The notes under the pieces are model-generated. The model was not told the DNA's origin. It made no database searches and saw only the letters and a list, made by a program, of their open reading frames with translations. DNA of 64,000 nucleotides from Clostridia bacterium (GTDB lineage: Bacteria; Bacillota; Clostridia; Oscillospirales; Acutalibacteraceae): NCBI GenBank assembly GCA_017430535.1, contig JAFRMR010000003.1:248001-312000 (forward strand), read 5' to 3'. Below, piece after piece: positions 15,657 through 22,524 of this stretch; within the stretch, counting starts at the first letter, position 1; each line of letters starts with the position of its first letter. The position numbers and the translations under genes are program-made.

Positions 15657-16736
15657 ATGAAAAAAGCTCTTGCAATTATTCTCTGTTTAGTTCTTGCCGG
15701 CTCCTGCCTTGTTTGTCTTTCTGCCTGCGGAAAGCAGGATCTGACAAACAGCCAGTATCTCGGCACATGGAAGGCAACCTCAGCCAAATTCAAAGGTGAA
15801 GATGTTGATATCAAAGAAGCACTTAAAGATGACGAATTCATCGTAACTCTCAACGGCGACGGCACAGCAATAGTTTCCGATCCTGACGGCGACAAAACCG
15901 CAAACTGGAAAGAAACAAGCAAGGGTGCCAAGGTTAAGGGCGATGATATCAATGTTGTAATGTCCTGGCTCGGTGACAGCTTCGAGGTCTCAATTTTAGG
16001 TTTCCATCTTATCCTGACAAAGCAGGACGGCGAAGCAGCTGTAGCAGATGAAGCAAGAAAAATGATTATCAACAGCGAGCCCGTTGTTATCACTGCTGCA
16101 GAAAGCTTTGATAACGCAGGCGTTACAGAGTTTGTCTGCGATGCTACCGAAGCATACTCTTTCACCTCAAGCTCCGAAGATGTAAAGTGGGATATCTATG
16201 TGCTTGACAGCAGATTTGAAGACGGCGCAAGATATCTTGCTCAGGCAGAAACTCCGGCCCTTGAAGGCGACGGCACCCTCAAGATTGAAGAAGGCAAATT
16301 CATTTACGCTGTTTGCAGCGAAAATGCTTTTACCGCAGATGCCGCTTCCGACGCAACACTTACTATTGATTATGCAGCCGAAGAAGAAGCAGCTGCAGCA
16401 GATGAAGCAAGAAAAATGATTATCAACAGCGAACCCGTTGTTATCACCGCTGCAGAGAGCTTTGAAAACGCCGGTGTTACAGAATTTGTCTGCGATGCTA
16501 CAGAAACATACTCTTTCAAATCAAGCTCCGAAGATGTAAAGTGGGATATCTATGTGCTTGACAGCAGATTTGAAGACGGCGCAAGATACCTTGCTCAGGC
16601 TGAAAAGCCCGCGCTTGAAGGCGACGGCACCCTTAAGATTGAAGAAGGCAAATTCATCTATGCCGTTTGCAGCGAAAACGCCTTTACCGCAGATGCCGCA
16701 TCCGATGCAACACTTACCATTGATTACGCAGCATAA
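15657..16736 (+). CDS. Lipoprotein with two near-identical modules
   Basis: A 359-residue lipoprotein with a signal peptide ending in the lipobox LSAC (Cys at about 25). Residues 30-125 form an N-terminal domain (YLGTWKATSAKF, then DGDKTANWKE) like the lipocalin-like domains of Clostridia lipoproteins. Two modules of about 112 residues follow, starting ADEARKMIINSEPVVITAAE and ending DATLTIDYAA. They are almost identical and joined by an EEEAAA linker. The function is unknown; the modules look like beta-sandwich surface domains. It has its own promoter and terminator. AAGGAG precedes the ATG. Confidence 0.85.
   Translation: MKKALAIILCLVLAGSCLVCLSACGKQDLTNSQYLGTWKATSAKFKGEDVDIKEALKDDEFIVTLNGDGTAIVSDPDGDKTANWKETSKGAKVKGDDINVVMSWLGDSFEVSILGFHLILTKQDGEAAVADEARKMIINSEPVVITAAESFDNAGVTEFVCDATEAYSFTSSSEDVKWDIYVLDSRFEDGARYLAQAETPALEGDGTLKIEEGKFIYAVCSENAFTADAASDATLTIDYAAEEEAAAADEARKMIINSEPVVITAAESFENAGVTEFVCDATETYSFKSSSEDVKWDIYVLDSRFEDGARYLAQAEKPALEGDGTLKIEEGKFIYAVCSENAFTADAASDATLTIDYAA
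16044..16733 (+). repeat. Tandem duplication inside lipoprotein gene
   Basis: Copy 1 is about 16044-16376 and copy 2 about 16398-16733, with a 354-bp period (118 codons). The copies are nearly identical at DNA level, so the duplication is recent or kept alike by gene conversion. Confidence 0.9.
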
Positions 16737-16754
16737 AACCAAGTAAAAAATATT

Positions 16755-16781
16755 AAGACCGCTGAAAAGCGGTCTTATTTT
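16755..16781 (+). terminator. Terminator of lipoprotein gene
   Basis: AAGACCGCT/AGCGGTCTT stem with a GAAA loop, then a T-rich tail. Confidence 0.9.
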
Positions 16782-16940
16782 TCGACTTATATCATCAAGT
16801 CCCCAAACCAATATGCTCAATTATACAACGCTTGGGCGGTGTGATTGCACTCTGCCGAAGGTTTACTAACACTGATGCATTCACAAATGGAGAGCCCTTG
16901 CGGATGCTACGCAACCTAACCCTAATTAATTTTAAAAATG
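16782..16940. other. Non-coding spacer, no feature recognised
   Basis: No supported gene. A TATAAT-like box on the minus strand (about 16813-16818) resembles the one near 22087, but no -35 partner is convincing. Confidence 0.4.
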
Positions 16941-17216
16941 TCAGCTGTTCAAATCTGTGCTTCTACCGCAGTTTTGACACACACTGATGTCATATAGTTT
17001 AAGATGAAGTAATCGACCGCAGTGTGGGCACCGCACCTTTCTTATCATCCATATAATTGAAAACGTCAATAAAACTCCTGCGAGGCAATATATGATAATA
17101 CTCTTAATACCTTCGAAGGTATTTAGGCACGCGGTTCCTATGCCCACACAAATGAATCCCGCGAACATCACTGCGTATCCTATTGCTCTCGCCAATCTCG
17201 GATTTATATTATTCAT
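16941..17216 (-). CDS. Small membrane protein with zinc ribbon
   Basis: A 91-residue protein with two hydrophobic helices (about 10-30 and 36-58) and a C-terminal CPHCG...CQNCG pair that forms a likely zinc ribbon in the cytoplasm. Not recognised as a named family. A purine-rich AGGATAGG lies ahead of the ATG. It stands just outside the tRNA-Ser repeat that marks the left end of the island. Confidence 0.6.
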   Translation of the reverse strand: MNNINPRLARAIGYAVMFAGFICVGIGTACLNTFEGIKSIIIYCLAGVLLTFSIIWMIRKVRCPHCGRLLHLKLYDISVCQNCGRSTDLNS

Positions 17217-17344
17217 CAGTGGCCCATCCTATCCTTTCTATTACTACATAAATTATATCATCTATCACCCCAATGTCAAACCTTGTTGAATAGTCTAGAA
17301 TTAATGAGTAAGCTAAATATTAAAGCCTTTGATATAAAAAACAT

Positions 17345-17391
17345 AAAAAAGCGGAAACAAATTATGACATTGTATCATAACTTGCTTCCGC
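17345..17391 (-). terminator. Terminator after the tRNA-Ser remnant
   Basis: On the minus strand an extended stem (GCGGAA/TTCCGC outer part plus a TTATGA/TCATAA inner part) is followed by a T-run at 17345-17350. It probably terminated the tRNA before insertion. Confidence 0.75.
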
Positions 17392-17392
17392 C

Positions 17393-17450
17393 TTGGCGGA
17401 GAGTTAGGGATTCGAACCCTAGGTACATCTCTGTACACAGCATTTCGAGT
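17393..17450 (-). repeat. Left attachment repeat: tRNA-Ser 3' half remnant
   Basis: 58 bp identical to 22374-22431. It holds the CCA end, T-arm, variable arm and anticodon arm up to the anticodon loop of tRNA-Ser(CGA), then diverges. A repeat ending in the anticodon loop is the usual footprint of tyrosine-recombinase integration. Confidence 0.9.
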
Positions 17451-17775
17451 CGTTAACCTTTCTGGTCTTTTGTGCTTTTTTGGTGGTCTTTTGAGGCCTC
17501 CGCTCAGAGCCGTTCGTGCCATATTGTTCAAGGAATCCGGGATTTTTTCTGAGGAGAATCCGCAAGCTCTTGAAAATCGAATATTTCGCCATTTTTCAGT
17601 TTTTCCCGCCATTTTTGCTGTTTTTCCCGCATATTCGCGAGAAAATACGCGAGAAAAAATGCACTTTTTTACCTTTTTCTGAACGCTGATATTTGCTCCT
17701 GTTTGAATTTATGTTCAGGAAAACTGTGTTATGAAAAAATCAAGTGCAATTTCATATAACGTTAAACGTCAATTA
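17451..17775. other. Island left margin, no intact gene
   Basis: 325 bp between the attachment repeat and the first island gene. It contains short repeated motifs (TTTTTCCCGCCATTTTT type at 17590-17630, then GCGAGAAAATACGCGAGAAAA). No integrase frame is recognisable, although this is where one usually ends. It may be integrase arm-type binding sites or decayed sequence. Confidence 0.4.
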
Positions 17776-19353
17776 TTAAAACAACCAGTAACTGCTCTTT
17801 TTTGAAGGCTTTTTTCTGTCTGAAGATTGGCTATGATCACGCTTGCCAAAAAACGGATCTTCAGCGCTTACTGTTGGATCAATCCAGTCAGCTTTGGCTT
17901 TTGCCCATTTTACCCACTCTTTGGTCTGCTCGTCTATTTCGGATTTAGATTCAACAGCAGAGATATAATTACGTATCATTGTTGCCAGATTATAATCCGT
18001 TGCTTCATTTTCCAATGCTTCAAATCTGTCAATTTCATCGTTGTATCTCTCTCTAATCTGCTCTTTTCTTTTTCTCTCTTCTTCGGCTTTTCTTTCTGCT
18101 TCTTCTCTTTCGAGTCTGTATTTTTTTACTACTTCAGATTCGGCATATAAAGCAAGTAATATTTCGCCTACTCGGTTTTCAATGCATTTGTTCTCGCTGT
18201 CTCTAAACAATCCGCATTGAGGCACATTGAAAGTTAGCTTCCCAGTTGGTATATAATCATATTTTCTAATATTGGGTTTCCAAGCATACGAATATGAAGC
18301 TTTTCTTCTTTGATATTCTTCCCATTCTTTTGTTTCTTTGGCTGTCATAACATGATCCGTACTTGTTTGACTTTCCGTTATATAAAAGTAAACTTTCTCG
18401 TCGCGTATAGTCATAGAAAGATCATCATTGATTCCACCGCCTAACGACTCAACCGCATTATATAATGCATCTAATATGAGGTATATTCTTGGAAGTATGC
18501 TTTCAGATACGCCAATCCAAAGTTCTGGTTCTCCATCAGGAATCCTGCGATATCTGTCTTTTTTGAGTGTTGCATAATCATCTCGTGGATGATTAACTTT
18601 CCACGCTTTATACTTTGCTTTATGGCTTCTTAAAACTGTATGCAGTTTTTTGCTTTCATCTGCAACACTCATATTCATTGCGATTTCAATTAATTCATCT
18701 CTCTCTTCGTCAGTTAAAAAGGAAAGCGATTTATCTGCTACATTATTTATAGCTTTTTCTTCGGCAGACATTATTTTGCTTCCAATGATTACATCTTTTC
18801 CAGTATGTTTGGAAAGAGGAGTCTTTTTTACTTTCTGCCCAGCAGCTTTTTTCGCCCAGTAACCTCTTGGGGGAACTGGAATATCAAGACTTTTACAAAC
18901 CTTATGGATCATCACATCGGACACTCCGTATTTAGCGGATACTTTTGTGCATGGTTCTTCCCAAACTTCTTCGTACAGGACATTTCTTTCATATCTGTTA
19001 GGGCTTGATGAGTTTTTAGGAGTAATTAAATCCTTTTCTCCTATCGGAGAAGCTTTTGATGCTTGCTTTTCAAATAATACAGCGAACGCTCCGGCTTTCA
19101 ATTCTGATTTTGTTCTAAAATCTATAACAACTTCATTTTCGTCTGAGTCAGGGAGTGGTATTGTTTCTACTGGTTTTCCAACAGCTTTATTGCCCCAATA
19201 AGAATGAGGCTGAATCGGAATGTCATATTCTTCGCAGGCTTCTTTCAACTTGCCATAAGGTACATCGTATTTTTTCGAAACCTGAGATAAAGAGGTTTCC
19301 CATATTTCTTTATAAAGTTCGACCCTATTGAATTTAATTGTCTTATATGGCAT
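17776..19353 (-). CDS. Island protein with duplicated RGYWAKKAAG-type module
   Basis: A 525-residue protein of unknown function. GGAGGTGAC just upstream sets the ATG at 19353. The N-terminal half holds two copies of a DNA-binding-like module. Copy A is about residues 7-62 (LYKEIWETSLSQVSKKY, then IPIQPHSYWGNKAVGKP); copy B is about 117-172 (LYEEVWEEPCTKVSAKYGVS, then IPVPPRGYWAKKAAGQK). Each looks like a helix-turn-helix followed by a basic hook. The C-terminal half is charged, with a coiled stretch (EREEAERKAEEERKRKEQ). Proteins with this module are known, uncharacterised, from bacterial islands. The frame is open upstream to 19486, where a slippery site could fuse it to the next gene. Confidence 0.75.
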   Translation of the reverse strand: MPYKTIKFNRVELYKEIWETSLSQVSKKYDVPYGKLKEACEEYDIPIQPHSYWGNKAVGKPVETIPLPDSDENEVVIDFRTKSELKAGAFAVLFEKQASKASPIGEKDLITPKNSSSPNRYERNVLYEEVWEEPCTKVSAKYGVSDVMIHKVCKSLDIPVPPRGYWAKKAAGQKVKKTPLSKHTGKDVIIGSKIMSAEEKAINNVADKSLSFLTDEERDELIEIAMNMSVADESKKLHTVLRSHKAKYKAWKVNHPRDDYATLKKDRYRRIPDGEPELWIGVSESILPRIYLILDALYNAVESLGGGINDDLSMTIRDEKVYFYITESQTSTDHVMTAKETKEWEEYQRRKASYSYAWKPNIRKYDYIPTGKLTFNVPQCGLFRDSENKCIENRVGEILLALYAESEVVKKYRLEREEAERKAEEERKRKEQIRERYNDEIDRFEALENEATDYNLATMIRNYISAVESKSEIDEQTKEWVKWAKAKADWIDPTVSAEDPFFGKRDHSQSSDRKKPSKKSSYWLF

Positions 19354-19463
19354 ATTGTCACCTCCTTCGCAGTTTTTATTAATCAATGATTTGTAGAATT
19401 CAGTTGTTGCTTTTGCTTCTTCAATCGCTTTTTGTTGCTGTTCTTTTGCTTTTTTAACCTCCT

Positions 19464-19790
19464 TTACTCTTGATCGCCACGCAATAAAAAACTTAAATCC
19501 TTTTTCATTTCTGAAAACTCTTCAATTATTTTTGTAAGATTGTTTTCAATGCCCTGCACCTGAATTTCAGATATCTTGCCGTGTTTATATGCAATCAATC
19601 TCTCTGGAATAATGCTATAGGACCAGCTGTCTGTATATCGATTTTCATTATGTACTGCAAACCCGATAGGAAGCTTTTCCTGCCTCATTCCGTAACTTAC
19701 GGCAACGGGAGAAATGCCGAGGTAATCTGCAGCAATTTTACAGGTTATTTTGCTCATTGAACGGATTTCATCATCTGTATATTTACTCAA
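19464..19790 (-). CDS. Small HTH-type island regulator
   Basis: A 108-residue protein. AAGGAGGTGAG places a TTG start at 19790. Residues about 10-40 (KITCKIAADYLGISPVAVSY) form an excisionase/regulator-like helix-turn-helix, followed by GMRQEKLPIGFAV and a region ending in IIPERLIAY. This pattern is common in small DNA-binding proteins of Clostridia mobile elements. The tail (IEENLTK-like to KKDLSFLLRG) looks helical. A T_TTT_TTA heptamer lies in frame at 19485-19491, a few codons before the stop. Confidence 0.7.
   Translation of the reverse strand: MSKYTDDEIRSMSKITCKIAADYLGISPVAVSYGMRQEKLPIGFAVHNENRYTDSWSYSIIPERLIAYKHGKISEIQVQGIENNLTKIIEEFSEMKKDLSFLLRGDQE
19485..19491 (-). promoter_or_regulatory. 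Candidate -1 frameshift site T_TTT_TTA
   Basis: The heptamer is read in the 0 frame as TTT TTA inside the HTH gene. A -1 slip opens a stop-free frame of 44 codons that runs into the ATG of the 525-residue protein. Those codons encode a polar helical stretch (KEVKKAKEQQQKAIEEAK), typical of real protein. An AAAGGAGG lies about 25 nt downstream. Confidence 0.4.
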
Positions 19791-19904
19791 GGAACTCACC
19801 TCCTTTCCCAAAACGTTGAAAATAAATATTGAATAATACAATATTGCCAAAAAACCGAGCTGATTGTAACGTTCAGCTCGGTTTGCTTTCTGCTTCTTGC
19901 TTTT

Positions 19905-20108
19905 CTAAGTGCCATTGGTTTCATAAGGACTTAACTCCGTTTGAAAAAAAATAATCCCCATTTTTTCTTTCAGGTCACCGAGGGACTTATCATACTGTGC
20001 TTTGCTTATTGCATTGCGCTCAAGAAATAAATTCAGCGTGTGCTTTTGACGGAGAAACAGATCAATTTTCTTCTCTTCTGGAGTTAATGAGGTATAGTCT
20101 TTCAGCAT
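19905..20108 (-). CDS. Small mobile-element protein
   Basis: A 67-residue acidic protein with FLERNAISKAQYDKSLGDL, a signature seen in many short uncharacterised proteins carried by mobile elements of Firmicutes. Likely helical; no known reaction. It begins 14 bp after the stop of the 70-residue gene without a clear ribosome site, which suggests translational coupling. Confidence 0.6.
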   Translation of the reverse strand: MLKDYTSLTPEEKKIDLFLRQKHTLNLFLERNAISKAQYDKSLGDLKEKMGIIFFQTELSPYETNGT

Positions 20109-20122
20109 ACTTATTAATATAT

Positions 20123-20335
20123 TTAAACCTTGGATATTAAGTTTGGTATTTTTTTTATTGCTTCCTTTGCGATAGGGACTAGTTTCGGGCCATATTTAAC
20201 CCCAATTGCCACTGTCGCTGATGCAACAGCTCCAAATTTAGTAGCGTTTGCATTATCGATTGTACAATCAATACAATACTTTCTTTCCCTTTCTAGATTT
20301 GAAAGAGGGCAATTACATTTCTGACATCTATTCAT
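20123..20335 (-). CDS. Small zinc-ribbon protein with hydrophobic tail
   Basis: A 70-residue protein that starts with a four-Cys knuckle (CQKCNCPL, then YCIDCT). A Gly/Ala-rich hydrophobic segment (about 35-52) and a basic end follow. Possibly membrane-associated; not recognised. GGAGAATAAA precedes the ATG, 1 bp after the stop of the 335-residue gene, so the two are in one transcript. Confidence 0.55.
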   Translation of the reverse strand: MNRCQKCNCPLSNLERERKYCIDCTIDNANATKFGAVASATVAIGVKYGPKLVPIAKEAIKKIPNLISKV

Positions 20336-20336
20336 T

Positions 20337-21344
20337 TTATTCTCCTAAGTTGCTGTATACACAATCAATTTTTTTAGTTTCGTTATATGACAAAATTTTG
20401 TTTGCTGTGTTGCAGAAATCTATAGTAAACTTATTCTGCTTTTTAGACTCTGGCAAAGCTTCATTCATTAACATAGTTTTTTCTATTAAATCGTTATCAC
20501 GAATCTCATCTGCAAATTGTTTTACAACAGTATTGTACTTTTCTTTTTCATAATTAATGTGACATACTTCACAAGATATTAAAATCATTTTTAAAATGAA
20601 AGAAATATCCTCGATAGCTTCAAATGATAATTGATGCAATTCATTTCGTATGTTTGGTTTATATGCCCACATATTTGTTTTTTTATTTGTTTCATCCATT
20701 AGCTTTTGAACTTTTGAATTAAAATCACGCAACAGTTTCCTTTTTATGGTAGTTGCTTGCTCGCCAATGCTTTGTAGCGAGGTGGTCCTTTGTTCAAAAT
20801 CGGTAATCATTTTAGCCTGTTCAAAATTTTGCAAAACGCCATCAGCTTCAGCTAACAGATCATTTCTAATCTCCACATGTAAACTCTTTACTGCTTTTTC
20901 AAGATTTGATATTTCTTTAAGTATTTTTTGTAAAGCCAAGTTTGTGCTTAATGCTGCCAAAGATGATCCAATATCAACCAAATCCATAGGTTTCAGTCTA
21001 ACTTGCGCAACTACTGTTTTGCTGTCTCTAATTGTTGGGAGTATTTCACCATTTTTAGCAATATTAAATCTAAATTCTCCGGTTTTTAGTTTTTCTTTCA
21101 AATAATCATTAATATCAGCTACCAAAACATTGTTTTCCTGGAATGATTTTTTTATGGCATCGGCTAAATTGGGCAATGCATACTTTATTCTTTCAAAATC
21201 TGAAAAAAAGTCAAAGATGTCTTTGCTTGTATCTGGCCAATCAATAGTAAACCATTCATCTTCGTTTGTTAGATCATCATTCGGACAAACTATTATCTTA
21301 GGATAATGCAAAAGTTTTCTATGCTGAACAAAGAGGAAAAGCAA
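20337..21344 (-). CDS. AT-rich unknown island protein, 5' end doubtful
   Basis: A 335-codon frame, clearly richer in A/T than the chromosomal genes around. The middle (KTGEFRFNIAKNGEILPTI, then KTVVAQVRLKPMDLVDIGSS) and the following coiled-coil stretch (LQKILKEISNLEKAVKSLHV) resemble a family of uncharacterised bacterial proteins with a small beta domain plus long helices. The only early start codon is a TTG lying inside the T-run of the neighbouring gene's terminator, with no ribosome site, and the first in-frame ATG is after residue 110. The natural 5' end has probably been lost at a junction near 21345-21380. Confidence 0.5.
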   Translation of the reverse strand: MLFLFVQHRKLLHYPKIIVCPNDDLTNEDEWFTIDWPDTSKDIFDFFSDFERIKYALPNLADAIKKSFQENNVLVADINDYLKEKLKTGEFRFNIAKNGEILPTIRDSKTVVAQVRLKPMDLVDIGSSLAALSTNLALQKILKEISNLEKAVKSLHVEIRNDLLAEADGVLQNFEQAKMITDFEQRTTSLQSIGEQATTIKRKLLRDFNSKVQKLMDETNKKTNMWAYKPNIRNELHQLSFEAIEDISFILKMILISCEVCHINYEKEKYNTVVKQFADEIRDNDLIEKTMLMNEALPESKKQNKFTIDFCNTANKILSYNETKKIDCVYSNLGE

Positions 21345-21368
21345 AAAATGACTCCCGAAAACCGGGAG
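21343..21368 (-). terminator. Terminator of the 185-residue secreted protein
   Basis: CTCCCG/CGGGAG stem with a 5-nt loop, then TCATTTTTT on the minus strand. Confidence 0.85.
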
Positions 21369-21384
21369 CCATGATGATTAAAGA

Positions 21385-21942
21385 TTAAACTTTCGGAGAC
21401 AGAGAGCTGAAGAAAAGACCGATTTTTTCAAAGAGATTTTTGAAGAAAGCGATTATTCTCTGGAAAATGTTGAGTTCGGGTTCTTCTTCCGCATCACCGG
21501 GAACGGAATCAAACGGCTTGCCTGTTGAGGGATCAAGTGAGTCGTCCTTTGCAACGATAAAAGATATTTCCGCAAGATTTGTTCCTACGCTGCCTATCTG
21601 CTTTTCGCCGTTTACCCAAAACTCGCAGTCTTCGGAAATATGATATCCGGCGTTTTCAGCGAATTTGATTCTCACGCGGTACTGAATGCCTTCAATATAG
21701 GCGTCGCCTGCAGCGGGATGAACGGCATTATATTCTTTATCCATATAGTAAATACTGTCTATTTTTGCTGAGTAAGCATCAGAATCGCCGACAGGCAGTG
21801 ACTTGAATTCAACTTTGTCTCCTGCTTTGGGATAAGCGAATGTTGCTTCGGCTTTGACGATTTCGTTTCCTGCAGCAAACGCGGGAACAGCCATAGCCAT
21901 AACAAATATTGCCGAAAGAATAACAGCGAGAATATTCTTCAT
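21385..21942 (-). CDS. Secreted protein with amphipathic C-terminal tail
   Basis: A 185-residue exported protein with signal peptide residues 1-23 (cut after AFAA). The mature domain (about 30-130) looks beta-rich, with FAYPKAGDKVEFKSLPVGD and YHISEDCEFWVNG. The latter resembles small repeats of Clostridia surface proteins. After an acidic linker comes LNIFQRIIAFFKNLFEKIG, the same motif that closes the protein at 1-520. Codon use matches the chromosome rather than the AT-rich island genes. Strong AAGGAG site. Function unknown; the tail may bind the envelope. Confidence 0.75.
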   Translation of the reverse strand: MKNILAVILSAIFVMAMAVPAFAAGNEIVKAEATFAYPKAGDKVEFKSLPVGDSDAYSAKIDSIYYMDKEYNAVHPAAGDAYIEGIQYRVRIKFAENAGYHISEDCEFWVNGEKQIGSVGTNLAEISFIVAKDDSLDPSTGKPFDSVPGDAEEEPELNIFQRIIAFFKNLFEKIGLFFSSLSPKV

Positions 21943-22228
21943 ATTTTTTGTCTCCTTATATTGATTTTATGTATTAATGATACACTATTTGATACTGAAA
22001 ATCAACTGTTTCCTTAAGAAGAACAAGCTGTTAATCATTACAAATCAACTGAAATAACCCCATAGCAACCTGTTGCTATGCGCAATTATACACCGTTCTG
22101 GTTAAAATTTCCTCATGATTAATACTGAATATACTAGAATATTTGTTTATGCCATTAACCCATCTTGCACACAAATACCCCCATCTCGCACACGATTACT
22201 TTTAGTAAAAACCTCAATATCACGAAAT
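21943..22228. other. Non-coding spacer with small repeats
   Basis: No supported gene. It holds a 9-bp palindrome (22061-22080, CATAGCAAC and GTTGCTATG) and, on the minus strand, a direct repeat GTGTGC-AGATGGG (about 22162-22194). Confidence 0.4.
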
Positions 22229-22259
22229 CCCCGGCAGAATTGCTCTGTCGGGGGTTTTT
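22229..22259 (+). terminator. Orphan + strand terminator
   Basis: Ten-bp stem CCCCGGCAGA/TCTGTCGGGG, 5-nt loop, then GTTTTT. No + strand gene precedes it, so it is a remnant or ends an unseen RNA. Confidence 0.7.
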
Positions 22260-22330
22260 CTTTTAGCTGTATTCGTGTACAAGAAGTCGCGAAGCCGCAT
22301 ATATCAAGGATTGTGAAAACGGGTGGGGTG

Positions 22331-22371
22331 CAAAAAGAAAGAACCCCAATTGTATCACAATTAGAGTTCTT
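22331..22371 (-). terminator. Terminator of tRNA-Ser
   Basis: On the minus strand, stem AAGAAC/GTTCTT with an inner AATTGT/ACAATT and a T-rich tail follows the CCA end at once. Confidence 0.75.
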
Positions 22372-22373
22372 AT

Positions 22374-22431
22374 TTGGCGGAGAGTTAGGGATTCGAACCC
22401 TAGGTACATCTCTGTACACAGCATTTCGAGT
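22374..22431 (-). repeat. Right attachment repeat, within intact tRNA-Ser
   Basis: Perfect 58-bp partner of 17393-17450; the repeats are 4981 bp apart. Here the sequence continues into the complete tRNA 5' half. Confidence 0.9.
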
Positions 22432-22462
22432 GCTGCACCTTCGACCACTCGGACAACTCTCC
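22375..22462 (-). tRNA. tRNA-Ser, anticodon CGA
   Basis: 88 nt on the minus strand, starting GGAGAGTTGTCCGAGTGG with encoded CCA. Anticodon stem CAGCA/TGCTG with loop CTCGAAA gives anticodon CGA. The long variable arm (GTACAGAGATGTAC) is typical of serine tRNAs, and the T-arm has GGTTCGAATCC. A consensus promoter lies 14 bp upstream. The 3' half is duplicated at 17393, marking it as an integration site. Confidence 0.95.
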
Positions 22463-22475
22463 GTAATTCCCGATA

Positions 22476-22504
22476 ATTTTAACAAAAGGATAACCCTTTG
22501 TCAA
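22476..22504 (-). promoter_or_regulatory. Promoter of tRNA-Ser
   Basis: On the minus strand TTGACA (22499-22504), 17-bp spacer, TAAAAT (22476-22481). Confidence 0.8.
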
Positions 22505-22524
22505 GAAATAAACGGGAGTAATTA

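Noticed and set aside
16044-16733. Repeats considered as a CRISPR or satellite array
   Set aside because: Two long in-frame protein modules with no spacers; no CRISPR array or cas gene is in the window.
17313-17612. A 99-codon frame resembling one at 22147-22485
   Set aside because: The similarity is only the duplicated tRNA-Ser sequence translated in the same frame; not a gene.
17451-17775. Searched for an integrase remnant beside the left repeat
   Set aside because: No frame shows tyrosine-recombinase R-H-R-Y motifs; only short repeats are seen.
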